A DNA stretch of 64,000 nt from Plicaturopsis crispa FD-325 SS-3 (GCA_000827205.1 KN832558.1:1017811-1081810), one strand, 5' to 3'; positions 1-13,480 are shown, numbered from the stretch's first letter. Made by a program: numbers and translations. The notes: generated by a model not told the origin, from the letters alone.

Positions 1-1870
1 TCGCGGTGCTGGTGTCATCATCGTCCGAGCGAGACTTGGCCGAGCTACTGGACGCTTTCGTAGAGCTGCTTTGAAAGTTCGTGACCGGGGTGATGCTGCT
101 GACCGAGGTGGTGGTAGGCTTCGCAGACGAGGAGCCAGACTTCGCGGTGCTGGTGTCATCATCGTCCGAGCGAGACTTGACCGAGCTGCTGGACGCTTTC
201 GTCGAGCTGCTTTGGAAGTTTGTGACGGGGGTGATGCTGCTGACCGATGTGTCATCATCGTCCGAGCGAGACTTGACTGAGGTGCTAGACGCCTTCGCTG
301 AAGTGGTCTGGACATTCGTCGTGAGGGTGGCGCTAGACCTCGCCGTAGTTGAGTCATCATCGTCCGAGCGAGACTTAGCCGAACTACTGGACGCTTTCGT
401 CGAGCTGCTTTGGAAGTTTGTGACCGGGGTGAGGCTGCTGACTGAGGCGCTAGCCTTCGCGGACGAGGCGGACTGCGCGGTGCTGGTGTCATCATCGTCA
501 GAGCGAGACTTGACCGAGCTACTGGACGCTTTCGTCGAGGTGCTTTGGAAGTTCGTAACTGGGGTGATGCTGCTGACCGAGGCGCTCGCCTTAGCGGACG
601 AGGAGCTGGCCTTCGCTGTGGTTGCGTCATCATCGTCCGAGCGAGACTTGACCGAACTGCTGGACGCTTTCGTCGAGCTGCTTTGGAAGTTTGTGACGGG
701 GGTGATGCTGCTGACCGAGGTGGTAGGCTTCGCAGACGAGGAGCCAGATCTCGCGGTGCTGGTGTCATCATCGTCCGAGCGAGACTTGACTGAGGTGCTA
801 GACACCTTCGTTGAGGTGGTCTGGACGTTCGTCGTGAGGGTGGCGCTAGACCTCGCCGTAGTTGAGTCATCATCGTCCGAGCGAGACTTGACCGAGGTGC
901 TGGACGCCTTCGTCGAGGCGCTTTGGAAGTTTGTGACCGGGGTGAGGCTGCTAACTGATGTAGTCGGCTTCGCGGACGAGGAGCCGGACTGCGCGGTGCT
1001 GGTGTCATCATCGTCAGAGCGAGACTTGACCGAGGTGGTAGGCTTCGCAGACGAGGAGCCAAACTTCGCGGTGCTGGTGTCATCATCGTCAGAGCGGGAC
1101 TTGACCGAGCTACTGGACGCTTTCGTCGAGGTGCTTTGGAAGTTCGTGACCGGGGTAATGCTGCTGACCGAGGCGCTGGCCTTCGCTGACGAGGAGCCAG
1201 ACTTCACGGTGCTGGTGTCATCATCGTCCGAGCGAGACTTGACCGAGGTGGTAGGCTTCGCGGACGAGGAGCTAGCCTTCGCCGTCATTGTGTCATCATC
1301 GTCCGAGCGAGACTTAACCGAAGTGGTAGGTTTCGCGGACGAGGAGCTAGCCTTCGCGGTGCTTGTGTCGTCATCGTCTGAGCGAGACTTAACTGAGCTG
1401 CTGGACGCTTTCGTCGAGGCGCTTTGGAAGTTCGTGACCGGGGTGATGCTGCTGACCGAGGCGCTAGCCTTCGCGGACGAAGAGCTGGCCTTCGCTGTGG
1501 TTGCGTCATCGTCGTCCGAGCGAGTCTTGACCGAGGTGGTAGGCTTCGCGGACGAAGAGCTGGCCTTCGCCGTATTTGAGTCATCATCGTCCGAGCGAGA
1601 CTTGGCCGAAGTGGTAGGCTTCGCGGACGAGGAGCTAGCCTTCGCCGTCATTGTGTCATCATCATCCGAGCGAGACTTGACCGAGCTGCTGAACGCCTTC
1701 GTCGAGGCGCTTTGGAAGTTCGTGACCGGGGTGATGCTGCTGACCGAGGTGGTAGGCCTCGCGGACGAAGAGCTGGCCTTCGCCGTATTTGAGTCATCGT
1801 CGTCCGAGCGAGACTTGACCGAGCTGCTGGACGCTTTCGTCGAGCTGCTTTGGAAGTTCGTGACAGGTGT
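1..1870. repeat. Imperfect modular tandem-repeat array inside the coding frame
   Basis: The DNA is built from repeated blocks of about 45-140 bp in varying order. Each contains the plus-strand core TCATCATCGTCCGAGCGAGA (minus strand: K-S-R-S-D-D-D). About 17 cores are visible. Block length is always a multiple of three, so recombination between copies would change protein length without breaking the frame. Such arrays are usually length-polymorphic between strains (inference). Confidence 0.9.
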
Positions 1871-2020
1871 GACCGTCGTCTTCGATGTGGATTGGACCAC
1901 GACCGACGTCACCTTCGCCGTGGTCGATACGGGGGTAGTGCTCGCCTCCATGCAGTAGGGGCGCAAGGAAGCGTTAGGCCCGGAACAATCACGGTCCTCG
2001 TCACGTTTTAATTTTTTCAT
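2..2020 (-). CDS. Ser/Thr/Lys-rich tandem-repeat protein, 3' end outside window
   Basis: An uninterrupted minus-strand frame of 673 codons starts at an ATG at 2020 (M-K-K-L-K-R-D-E-D) and is still open at the left edge. After about 20 residues (C-S-G-P-N-A-S-L-R-P-Y-C) it becomes a modular array rich in Ser, Thr, Ala and Lys. The commonest modules contain S-S-S-S-V-K-S-R-S-D-D-D and S-A-K-P-T-T-S-V-S-S-I-T-P-V-T-N-F-Q-S. The SRSDDD cluster recurs about 17 times. No function is recognised; the composition resembles fungal cell-wall or O-glycosylated stalk proteins (inference). The ATG gives no signal peptide, so an upstream exon is possible: an AG acceptor (CTCTCCAG) lies just 5' of it. A plus-strand frame over 81-1958 is long, but differences between repeat copies fall at third positions of the minus frame, so the minus strand is preferred. 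Confidence 0.7.
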   Translation of the reverse strand, partial: MKKLKRDEDRDCSGPNASLRPYCMEASTTPVSTTAKVTSVVVQSTSKTTVTPVTNFQSSSTKASSSSVKSRSDDDDSNTAKASSSSARPTTSVSSITPVTNFQSASTKAFSSSVKSRSDDDDTMTAKASSSSAKPTTSAKSRSDDDDSNTAKASSSSAKPTTSVKTRSDDDDATTAKASSSSAKASASVSSITPVTNFQSASTKASSSSVKSRSDDDDTSTAKASSSSAKPTTSVKSRSDDDDTMTAKASSSSAKPTTSVKSRSDDDDTSTVKSGSSSAKASASVSSITPVTNFQSTSTKASSSSVKSRSDDDDTSTAKFGSSSAKPTTSVKSRSDDDDTSTAQSGSSSAKPTTSVSSLTPVTNFQSASTKASSTSVKSRSDDDDSTTARSSATLTTNVQTTSTKVSSTSVKSRSDDDDTSTARSGSSSAKPTTSVSSITPVTNFQSSSTKASSSSVKSRSDDDDATTAKASSSSAKASASVSSITPVTNFQSTSTKASSSSVKSRSDDDDTSTAQSASSAKASASVSSLTPVTNFQSSSTKASSSSAKSRSDDDDSTTARSSATLTTNVQTTSAKASSTSVKSRSDDDDTSVSSITPVTNFQSSSTKASSSSVKSRSDDDDTSTAKSGSSSAKPTTTSVSSITPVTNFQSSSTKASSSSAKSRSDDDDTSTA

Positions 2021-3647
2021 GTTGTCTGGAGAGCACGTACGTCTGTTAATGATAGCAGGCGAGGAAAAAAGCTCGTTCTGACTCACAATCTATGTTTCGT
2101 GCCGTGGCAGCGGAAGCGATGGCGACCACGCCTAATGATATGTAGGCGAGACGCACCATCTTTCAAAAATGGATTGTACAGATGGAGTGTGGATGAGGGA
2201 GTTATAAGCCTGCTCGTAACTTTCAGAATAGCACAATGGGAACTTTGATGTTAGGAATGCGGAGAGAGAACACTCGATTGTAACAGACAGGTGTTAAATA
2301 TGATCTCACATCGATATGGACCATTCATAGAGACTCGAGGGCTGACTAGGCGGTTGGGATTGCAACGTATCCGTCACGGTTGCCAAACAGCCTGAAGCTC
2401 GCGGTGGGCACCAGAGTCCGCAGTCTCAATCCAAAGCCACGAATCATCCGTCGTAGTGGGAGTAGCCTTCAAGCATCTTGTGAATGGGATTCACATGCAT
2501 TTGTTGAACATGGCGAGAACGGAGACGTCGAGGAGGTCAGGTCCATCGGTGCAAACACAAAAGTTGAAGATGGATCGTCGGAGTACAAAAAATGTGCGCT
2601 GGCATTCAACCTTATTCGTTTTTACCTCCGCACTTGCCTCACAATGTTCCCGACGGACGTCTTGTCCTCAGGTTGAATATTCTTGCATTCCGCACTGGCA
2701 ACTGCATTGGCGACGCCACATAATCGTATGCATACATTCTACTGTCTTGGGTTCTCGCAGTCTTATCCTATCGTTCTCTGAATGCCCTGTGCCTTGAGCA
2801 CAGGCTACCAGGATGCTACTTATCCACTAATAGCGCCAAGTCCACGCTACGCTGCGCTATACCAGTAGCCGTGCTCATTCATCGCTTACCTCGAGGCTTA
2901 CCAGCTATAGACTCACAAGTAATATCCGGCCCCCTATAGTATTCACTAGGTTCGACAACTCTGAGTAATTTTCTTCCGCACAGTTATAATTCTCGTTGTT
3001 AGATATACCAATTCATCCACCATCGTGCGCATATAATGGTATTTTTATGGTGTGTGTCCCTGTGTCTTAAGCATAGTCTGCAGATTCCAGACTCAAGATA
3101 CGTCTAGGACAGTGAGCGGATGCAAATATCAATTGCGTTGTTCAGCGCAGCGTTGTAGTAGTCACAGCGGTCTGTAATCGCTTGAATCAGAATAGATTCG
3201 GTGGCATATTCACAAGCAGCAAATTCGAATGAGACAGCCCCCATACGATGCACACATATGCGTACATGTACGAGAGGGGCAGATATCTGTCGAGCCAGCG
3301 CAAGTTCAAATCGCTGTTTTCCAGATAAGTTCTCCGACGAACTTCGTGCCGGTAAATTTTTTCTGTGTCGTGGAGACGTAGACACCTTTTAAGATCAGGC
3401 TATGTTTTCTTGTGTGCTGCGAGCGAGAAGAAATAAAGACGGCGAGATGTAGGAGTATGATTGCGCAGAGTCAAGAAGCAAGTAGTTAGGACACATGAAC
3501 ACAAGCATGAACGAGACTACTTGACTGCCACTGGCAGCGCAGGTGACATAGGCAAGTGCAATATGGTACTTAGTCTGTTCAGACAAATCGCAAGTAAGTA
3601 GTGCCCTGGATCCATGAGTATGCCGCTGAACGTACTAAGGGGACGGA
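2021..3647. other. Gene-free stretch, 1.6 kb
   Basis: Only short open frames occur on either strand (up to about 110 codons), without recognisable motifs or a splice pattern that would join them. It lies upstream of the repeat gene (minus) and downstream of the membrane-protein gene (minus), so it should contain the promoter of the former. No repeat, RNA gene or mobile element is seen. Confidence 0.5.
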
Positions 3648-4649
3648 CTAAGATCGCTGGTGGGAACCGCTGGCTGAGTCTTCCCTCTGCCGCCTTCCTC
3701 GGGAGAGGCCTGTGAGCTGCACCCAGCTGAAGACAAGAGCAAGCGATGAGGGGACCAGTATCACAAACAGAGAACCCGTCTTGATGACAGGGTTCTTCGA
3801 ATGTGAGGCTGCTACAATGAGGCCTTAGAAAGCTGTATGATTAGCACATCCACTATTAAGCTAGCCTCATACACACCTATTGCGCAGACTACGGATGAGA
3901 GGCCGATGGAGAGAAAGGGATACGACATCAAGAGGAACGCGCAGTAGATAGACATGCGTGAGCCCATGAGGGTCTAGACGAGATTGATAATATGCACACC
4001 CAAGTGAGAAATTGAGCACTTGCCTGTCGAAACCATTCAGCATGACATTTCGTCATTGTGAACAGCATAGCGGATCCGACTATCAGACCACCGAGGTCTG
4101 TGCCGAATGATAGCAGCAGGCATATGTAAGGGCCCGTATTTGTGTACTCAAGCAAGTCTGGTTCAGGGGGGACAGTGGTCACAAAGGCGGCAATCGTAGC
4201 GAGCAGTAGCCCAGCCTATAAGCAGTCGAAAAGAGGTATGTCAATCGACAATGGCCATTGCATATATCTACGGCACTGACGGTGACAGTTATATTCTCGT
4301 GGCGGCGTTGCAAGAGCCCTCTGCTCTCCTTCCATATATCTTCCTCCACGTGGGGGTGACAGCAATCCCAGACGTGTTGCAGAGACGAGTGCCCGAATGC
4401 GATGAGGCAAAAGGCCGTGAAGATCCACCGAACGACAGCGCCGACGATGGTGGGGTATCCTTCACAATCTGGAGGGTGCCAGTAATCGGGCATTCGCGGG
4501 GGCTGAAAGCCTGCCTCCTTCCGTGCATCCGGTGAGGATGATAGAAACGCCTCATCAGCGTATGGTTGAGGTTCTGGCATCTGCACTTCGCGTCTTTGCG
4601 CATAGTAGGAGCGTAGAGGCTGTTGATGCAGAATGGTAGGAGGTAGCAT
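3648..4649 (-). CDS. Uncharacterised multi-pass membrane protein
   Basis: Four minus-strand exons (4649-4281, 4215-4024, 3973-3877, 3823-3648) splice to exactly 278 codons including the stop; all phases agree. The predicted 277-aa protein has a hydrophilic, proline-rich N-terminus (M-P-E-P-Q-P-Y) followed by about five hydrophobic segments: near residues 70-90, 124-138, 150-172, 195-222 and 235-253. The tail is short and basic. The second intron starts with GC (CAG/GCAAGT), otherwise a consensus donor. I do not recognise a named family; the layout resembles small membrane proteins found in multiple copies in polypores (recollection, not checked). It is isolated in a gene-poor stretch and transcribed opposite to the RGS gene. 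The N-terminus could extend further upstream. Confidence 0.75.
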
Positions 4650-7600
4650 GTTCGAAGTACGAGCACCAGGGTAGACTTCTTACTGGAGAGAGCACTCACA
4701 TCCATATATGCAACCACTGTTAGACAATGAGGGACATGCATTGTCGAGAGGCAGCCTTCACTCCATTCTCCGCTCTACCCCAGACGGGTAGATTCGCGGC
4801 GATATGGTGTTTCCGATACCCTGTCGGAAAACGCATTGCACTGGGGCACCAGATGCAGCTGAAAAGCGCTGGGCAATGAGCCACCACGGTGAAATGGATC
4901 TACACGTGTAAGTAGAGAATACTGGTGATTTGAGGGCAAGCGCCCCTGGCAGTCAGTAAAGTTCATTTGCTAAATTTGTCTAGGCAGATACGTACATACC
5001 GGACGGCTATCCCAGACGTGCGCGAGAGGGAGAGTCGACGGGTTATCAGCCAGAATGTCATGAAAGTCTGCCGGGCCGTCGACAAGACAAACGTCGGATA
5101 TCCTTCGCGTCTTGTGGGCGCCTACTAATAGCGCAATGGCGAACGAGTGGAGATCTCGAGGAGAACACGACTCAACTATCGTAGAGGGGGTGCATGTATT
5201 GGTAAGACCATGATGGCGGGGACGTAGATTGAAGAGAGGCCGACATCGTCTGGCATATTTACGCAAAGTGCGGCTTATGCAGCTGCAGCGTCGCCGTCCA
5301 AATTCTGTAGCAAGATACATCAGCGATTGGGATTTCACCAGTCGGTCAGACAACGTGTACCTCACGATATCCGCAACTGTTGAAGAGACGCGGAATCACT
5401 GCGGACAACGTACCAGTTTAGCCCTGCCAATCATATGTCAGCGGAGAGTCGAGGATTCCTAGAGGCAGTTCACCGTAACCTCACTTGGCTAGTCACAGAA
5501 GGCACGGCGATGTCTTCTGCCCGAACGTGTATGCTAGGAAACTGGATTGCGCACAAGCACCGCGGTGGCTGTCATATCTCAGCTGAGTCCCTGCAAGAGC
5601 TTCGATGTGCGAGAATTATACATGGGGTAAATGCGGCAGGAAGTGTTGCATGGCGCTGGTCAGAACTCGTTTCACATCGCTCGGCTAGCAAGAGCGATAG
5701 CTACAATTTTTTGACTCGAGTCGCAGGCGTGCTCCTTGGTGTAAAGTCGAGGTCAATAGTACGCGCGCCTCGGAATAATCAATGCGGTACACACACTTAG
5801 TTATAATTAGAAGGCGTAGACGCGAAACGTCTATCGGCTCATTTCCGGTCAAGCGATGCATCCATATCGAAGAGGGTGTGAGAACGCGTGCGCCTCGGTT
5901 TGAGATCTCTACAAGTGGACGGGATCATACGCCTGTCCGCCAGTGTCGGAAGTCAATGTGCAGTCACAGTGTTGCTCTGCCTATTGTTATGTGCCAATGG
6001 AGCACTACCGTGACAAGCTAGAAACGCCAGGTGACTCCTTGGTTACCCAGAATAAAGGGTGCTGTCGCAATGTCCTCGGGCCCTGCATGAAACAAGCCGA
6101 GGAAATTTCAGGACGCTTCCAGGAAGGTCGATGAATACATACGCCTTCGTCTCAGATGAGAAACTTCGCATGGCCTAAGACATGGGTCGAGTAATGACAA
6201 TATGACCTGGCGGGAATTGCGAGTACATGATGAGAATATGAACGCGGTAAAGCAATTCGTGAGACAGAACATACATATATATCTGCTGCAAACCATGCAC
6301 TGATGAAATGCGAAAGACAGACCAGAATTGATTGCGTTCGGGGACGATAATGCCGGCAGCGTTTCGTAGATGTAAGCTTTCAAAGATTCCCTTAAAGTTT
6401 TGTTTTGTGGCGGGAAACATGAAGATTGATTACTATTGTACATCAGATTCTGAAGCGCATCAAGAACGGTGAATTCAATGGATGTGGGCTGGACGAGGAA
6501 TGACTCACAAACAGGCCCAACGCGAAGTTCATAGGCAGTGGTTATATAAATAATCGCGACCATGCGAAGATCTGCAGAGTCTCGGCGTGGCCTGAGGGAT
6601 CACTTACTTACCTAGGACTGGCCAAGGACGTCGGAGAAGCATACATCGAGTCGGCAGCCGACTCGAGGTTCGGGTTTCCCAGAGGCATGAGCCAGGACAT
6701 CCTGAACTGGATGGAACATTCAAATATCGCGGAAACCAGTGACAAAGAGGGTGATGTTGAAGTACGGGCTTGCAGTTATAGCGTGCAAAGAGAGCATCCT
6801 CGCACTGAGCGACCTAGATCCAATACCCAGTGTCCGGGACCCGGGTACCTATAATGAAAAAGAGAGGCGATACGAAGATCCTGTTTAGACTTCCATACTC
6901 GATAGAACCGGGGTGCGTACCGAAATTTAGAATGTACACACGGTTGACTGCTTCGTTTGGCACTGGTAAGCTTCCGTTCCCTGTATTTTGCCTTCGGCGG
7001 GAAAAGACGCTGTTCAGGTGCAATGAAACCATTTGCAGTTGCAACGGTCGAGGTCGGGCGACCACTTGGAGGCTGCGTTCGAGTGCTCGAGGAGAAAGGG
7101 TAACAGCCACGCTTTTGTGGCAGATGTCGGACATTAAGTCCGTCGATACCTAGGAATGGCCAACTTCGAGGAAAACTTAGACCAGAGATGAGAGAGATAG
7201 GATGAGAGTCCCGAGGCAGAGATTTCATTGTGTACAGCGTCTTCTTCGAAAGTTCCGCCGTCCGGATGCTGACAGCGTGAGATTGGCCGTGAGCCAGCTG
7301 GGCAGTATTCGAGCACGGTTTTGCTCGTTGTTGCCTGCGACAAAGACTTTGAACACACAGAGAGACAGCTGGTTGAGTGACTATAGTCAGGACGGTTGAG
7401 ACAGCTGCCTCGAGGGGCGAAAGAAACGTAATTAAACGGCCAGATGAACAACGATCCGAGCCTCGAGGCGACCTCGGCGACTCGCGAGGAACCGACTCGG
7501 AGGAACGGATGTTCGGTGAAAAACTGGATCTTCTCTTGCTAATTTTGACGTCGACATCGAAAACGCCTCTTATTCGGGTTCATACAAAGTATGGACTGTC

Positions 7601-7925
7601 GTGGAGGACTTCTCGCTTTTGCTTTCGCTCCCCCATCAACGAGACCACCCGTACGAGGACCGTTGAACGATGTTTGCTGGCGATGCCGCCGTTGGCGGCT
7701 CTGAATCGCGCCGACCGAGCATCGTGCAGGATCCAATGTCACTGCCGAGGCAGCCAAAGACCTTTACTCTCTCAGCAAGAGCACTGTTCGCTTTGCCGGT
7801 AAGCAAATAAATTTTCAAGCTGGACGAGCCGAATAGTCAGGAGGATGCATGTTCATTTTCTGTGCGTGCTTTGCAGTATCGCTTGTGCAATCCACCTACG
7901 ACTGAAGTAAAAAAGAGGCGAACTT
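4650..7925. other. Gene-poor stretch, 3.3 kb
   Basis: No gene could be supported. Several minus-strand frames of 80-150 codons (around 4970-5365, 6108-6563 and 6776-7228) do not splice into a coherent protein. The 6.1-6.6 kb piece has hydrophobic stretches that might be a decayed membrane-protein exon, but nothing firm. The sequence CCTAGGAMTGGCCAA occurs near both 6612 and 7150, a possible short repeat. Confidence 0.45.
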
Positions 7926-9811
7926 ATGGAGGTGCGTGACCGTGAATGTGTGGATGAGGCATTGATACTTATATGCAACATCGTAGTCGTACCGATTTAC
8001 AAAGTAGACCTGGACGATGTCCTCCAGAGAAAACACTTGCCCCCGCTTGGTTAGTCCGTTGATTTCTCCTGCCGGTCGAGATGTCATACTGATCGACGCG
8101 GCAGGTTTGAAGGATTTTGAGGAGTGGCTACTGTATGTCGAACGATGCCCAGAGAACCTGTGAGTTGTGCCTTCTTCATAGCGAGTCACCCCCTAAACAA
8201 ACCCCTTTCCGTAGATACTTCATCCTCTGGCTGGAGGAATATACGACCAAATACCAAGCTTGGGCAGCCCAACACGTGCGACACTCACGAACGCAAAGCA
8301 CGAGTACCTACCGCGTCGCCCCTCCTACCGCGATGTCCTCGTCCGCACTGGCCATGTTTTACCTACGGGCCAAACAGACGTTTTTAACACCCAACGCGCC
8401 ATACGAGTTACGCAATGTGCCCTCCGATGCTCTGGCGCCATTTCACACCATGCATTTTCCGTCGCCCCATCCAGATCCCGCTGTGTTCGCCGAGCTCCGC
8501 GCGGAGGTGCGCTCTATGCTCGAGGAAAGCCTCGCCCGCTTCGTCAAGGCCAGCTACACTAACGTCGGTACATACCGTGCTCTGTGCGGTATCGTCGGCG
8601 GAAGCGTGATCGCGGCGTTTGGGACCGTACCGCCTGTGGTGTACAACATCGTCATGGGAAGGTCGCGGTGGCTACGCTTGACTGCACTGCCGGGGCTGTG
8701 GCTCGGACTGATGATAATACTCGCCGCATATCATGGTGTGTGCATGATGATATATGTCTTTGGGGATCTTCGACAGCTGCGCAAGTTTGAGCTGTCGCGT
8801 CCAGTTATATCTAGGCCGCAGGTCCTCACCAACGTCACCCTGAGGCACGCTCAGCGCCCATCGATATCTGGCCCACTCCTCCCAGTCGCTCTCACCCGTC
8901 CTCCGCACAATCCACAACTTCCGCGCCTGACTATACCGGTCATCACCCCACCATCGCCCGCCCATATCCACCCGCTGACGCACAGGTCATCCCGCTCGAG
9001 CATGGCGAGCAGCGCGTCATCTAGCAGCTCAGGCTCGTCATCCTCAGGCAACTCCTCGGATCTCGAAACGCCAGGTATCATTCATATCTCGCCCGCCTTC
9101 TACGATGAAGACCCTGCACCTGAGGGCCCCGCTACTGCCCCGCATGTTGCGATCAACACCCCACTGGCCCGTTATACGTTCCCCAATGCCGCGCCATCGC
9201 AGTCAGAATCCAAAGAGTACATCGCCACTGCCAGCTTCATCCACCCGTTCGACTCGTGGGACGAGTCCGAGGACGAGGAAGCCCGCACTCCCGTTGCAGA
9301 ACGGCAGCGAGTGTCGTCTTTCGACTTTGACAGACTGCCGCCAAGGCCTCAAGGCCCGCCACCCCTGCGCAGCCCTGTGCACTCCATGTACGCGTCGAAA
9401 CACTGCGAGAAAGAAGCCGAGCAGCATCATGCCTTCACGCTCAATCCACGCATCGTGCTCGGCGGCATGCAGACCAAATGTGCGCACTGGTCCCTCCCTG
9501 TCAAATCGCGCGTCAGCTCGAGCTACGATAACGAGAAAGAACAATACCCGGGGTCGCCGACGCCGTCCTTCGGCCATCCAGCGGCATTCGCCTCCACGCC
9601 GACCACGATTCCCTTTGACGCGCGCGCTACCGCCGAAGTGAGGTTGAAGAAGATCCAGGCGGTACCAGCATTCGCCTCACCCCTCACGCGCGTCCTGTCG
9701 CCTGTTGTGACCCGCGCGCAGTGGGAGATCGTTATGCGGAGCTCCGTCGCTGCTCTCCTCTTGAGCTGGGTAATACTGGGTCCTCTGCTGGCCGTGCCAG
9801 AACATCATTGA
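7926..9811 (+). CDS. RGS-domain protein with transmembrane segments
   Basis: Exons 7926-8049, 8105-8159 and 8215-9811 give 591 aa. RGS-type sequence lies near the N-terminus (Y-K-V-D-L-D-D-V-L; then K-D-F-E-E-W-L-L-Y-V-E and N-L-Y-F-I-L-W-L-E-E-Y). It resumes at about residues 115-175 with P-D-P-A-V-F-A-E-L, ending in S-L-A-R-F-V-K-A-S-Y-T-N-V. Two membrane segments follow (about 178-205 and 208-242). A 300-residue Ser/Pro-rich cytoplasmic region comes next, then a last hydrophobic helix near 565-585. The family is expected to damp heterotrimeric G-protein signalling by accelerating GTP hydrolysis at a membrane. Introns 1 and 2 are certain from the protein; the start codon at 7926 is the first in-frame ATG before Y-K-V-D-L but is less certain. 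It reads away from the gene-poor stretch, toward the carboxylesterase. Confidence 0.85.
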
Positions 9812-10659
9812 CATTTGACATCGTGCTTTCGTTCAACCTTCAATTGCATTGCTTCGTATCTCCTCATTTTGGGCCTAGCATTCACGAGTTTCTTCCCCGC
9901 TGCTTTCTGCTCTGCTCAATACGCGTCTACAGTTCACGCTCTTTTCTGATCCTTTCGTTATTTGCCAGCGTTGTTGCCACCACCCGTCGCTCCTTTCCTC
10001 TAGACTTTCATCATCGGTACCAAAGCGATTCTTGTTGTACTACCATGTCCAATTATTCTTAGTCGTATAATTATACTTTTTTCACCTTCGCGAGTACTAG
10101 TCCTGCGCGCGGTGTATGCTGATACTTTTTTCACCTTCGCGAGTACTAGTCCTGCGCGCGGTGTATGCTGATACTTAGATGAGACATTCATCATGTCATG
10201 ATTCCGCATCACCATTGCTGGACCTGTGAGTGACGACTCTTTCTGCAACCACGACGATCCCATTTTATACACCATCATGTATAACAGCGGAGTGCAGTCG
10301 CGGTATCAGGCTCCCCGAGCTTCAGCTTCATGACCCTCATCTCGTCCCATGGACCTCTTCAAAGCCATATGTTCCACTCCATCGAACCGCGGGGAAATGC
10401 TGTCTTCCCGTTGCAATTTATAGCATGATGAGCACTGCAGTTCGAGGCGGCGGACGCCGGAAGCCCTTCGCGCACGGTGTTCCTGCGGCTTTCGCTGATG
10501 CTCATCTTACCCCATGACAATCCCTGGGACGAACTGGATATTGTACAAGGCGTAATCGTCCGACGGACGAGGACATAGTTGGTAAAAACATAAGTATGTG
10601 TCTCGGGCAAGTCTCGGGCACCCGTTTCATTGCTTTTTGCCGTCGACTGGTACTCAGAA
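9812..10659. other. Intergenic, 0.85 kb
   Basis: This stretch lies between two plus-strand genes. It holds the RGS 3' end, which is pyrimidine-rich, then a 49-bp tandem duplication (10073-10176) and the carboxylesterase promoter. No gene is seen. Confidence 0.7.
10073..10176. repeat. 49-bp tandem duplication
   Basis: Two adjacent copies of a 49-bp unit begin ATACTTTTTTCACCTTCGCG and end GCGCGGTGTATGCTG, followed by the first 6 bases of a third copy. The two full copies look identical, so the duplication is recent. It lies about 260 bp past the RGS stop codon. Confidence 0.95.
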
Positions 10660-12872
<2,213 letters not shown>

Positions 12873-13480
12873 GGTCGGCCCGGCTTCCGTAGGCTTGACG
12901 TCGTTGACGCCGCACGGTAAGTTGACGGGATCCTCCACACTGTCGTCTAGCCAGATACCATAGTGCCAGACTCTTCGTCTCTCCTCGCCTCATCGTAACA
13001 TCGGCACGTCGCTAGCTTGTGGTAGTGTGTACTGCTTCAATGCTCTCTTGCTTTCCATTGCGCCATCTCAAACGTCCTTTTCGTGAGCTCGGATTGAACT
13101 CATCTATGCCCATCGTGCGGCGGCCTGCCCACCTATACCACTGATGTCCCCATCATGATATCAACGACGTCGGAAATTGCGGATATCGCTCGGAACATCC
13201 GGTTGTGCTGGGAGTGATGTCACTTGACGGGTTGACGCGAACAAAGCACCCGGCACGCATCCCCGCACATATATGCAACATATACGACGCCCTCCTGACC
13301 AGGTCAAGTGTCAGCTGGTCCACACCCCCACACCCCAACCTACATGACGCCTATGCATGACCGTACCCATGCATAAATGGAACACCCTTACCGACAGCCG
13401 AACACCCGCCATTGCAGCGCTATAAAATACACGATGACCGGAGCGGTATGATTTAACTGCAGAGCCAGACGACTGCTGCA
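12873..13480. other. Intergenic with promoter of the DUF1593 gene
   Basis: About 600 bp without coding signal between two plus-strand genes. The last 100 bp hold a TATA box. Several ATATGCA/CATATA motifs occur at 13268-13285 but no other structure. Confidence 0.7.
13421..13429 (+). promoter_or_regulatory. TATA box of DUF1593 gene
   Basis: TATAAAATA lies 52 bp upstream of the start codon, in a GC-rich context (GCAGCGCTATAAAATACACG). The spacing suits a short 5' leader. Confidence 0.6.

Noticed and set aside
81-1958. 625-codon plus-strand frame of acidic/Ser repeats
   Set aside because: Taken as the antisense shadow of the minus-strand repeat gene; repeat-copy differences fall at minus-frame third positions.
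3290-3330. GTTCAAATCG resembling a tRNA B box
   Set aside because: No matching A box or cloverleaf around it.
6108-6563. Minus-strand frame with hydrophobic segments, perhaps a relic of a DUF6534-like membrane protein
   Set aside because: Motif resemblance is weak, frames shift repeatedly and no splice model closes.
6776-7500. Long minus-strand frame with P-R-S-W-P-F-L-G, faintly like a P450 N-terminus
   Set aside because: No further P450 motif (ExxR, heme loop) nearby.
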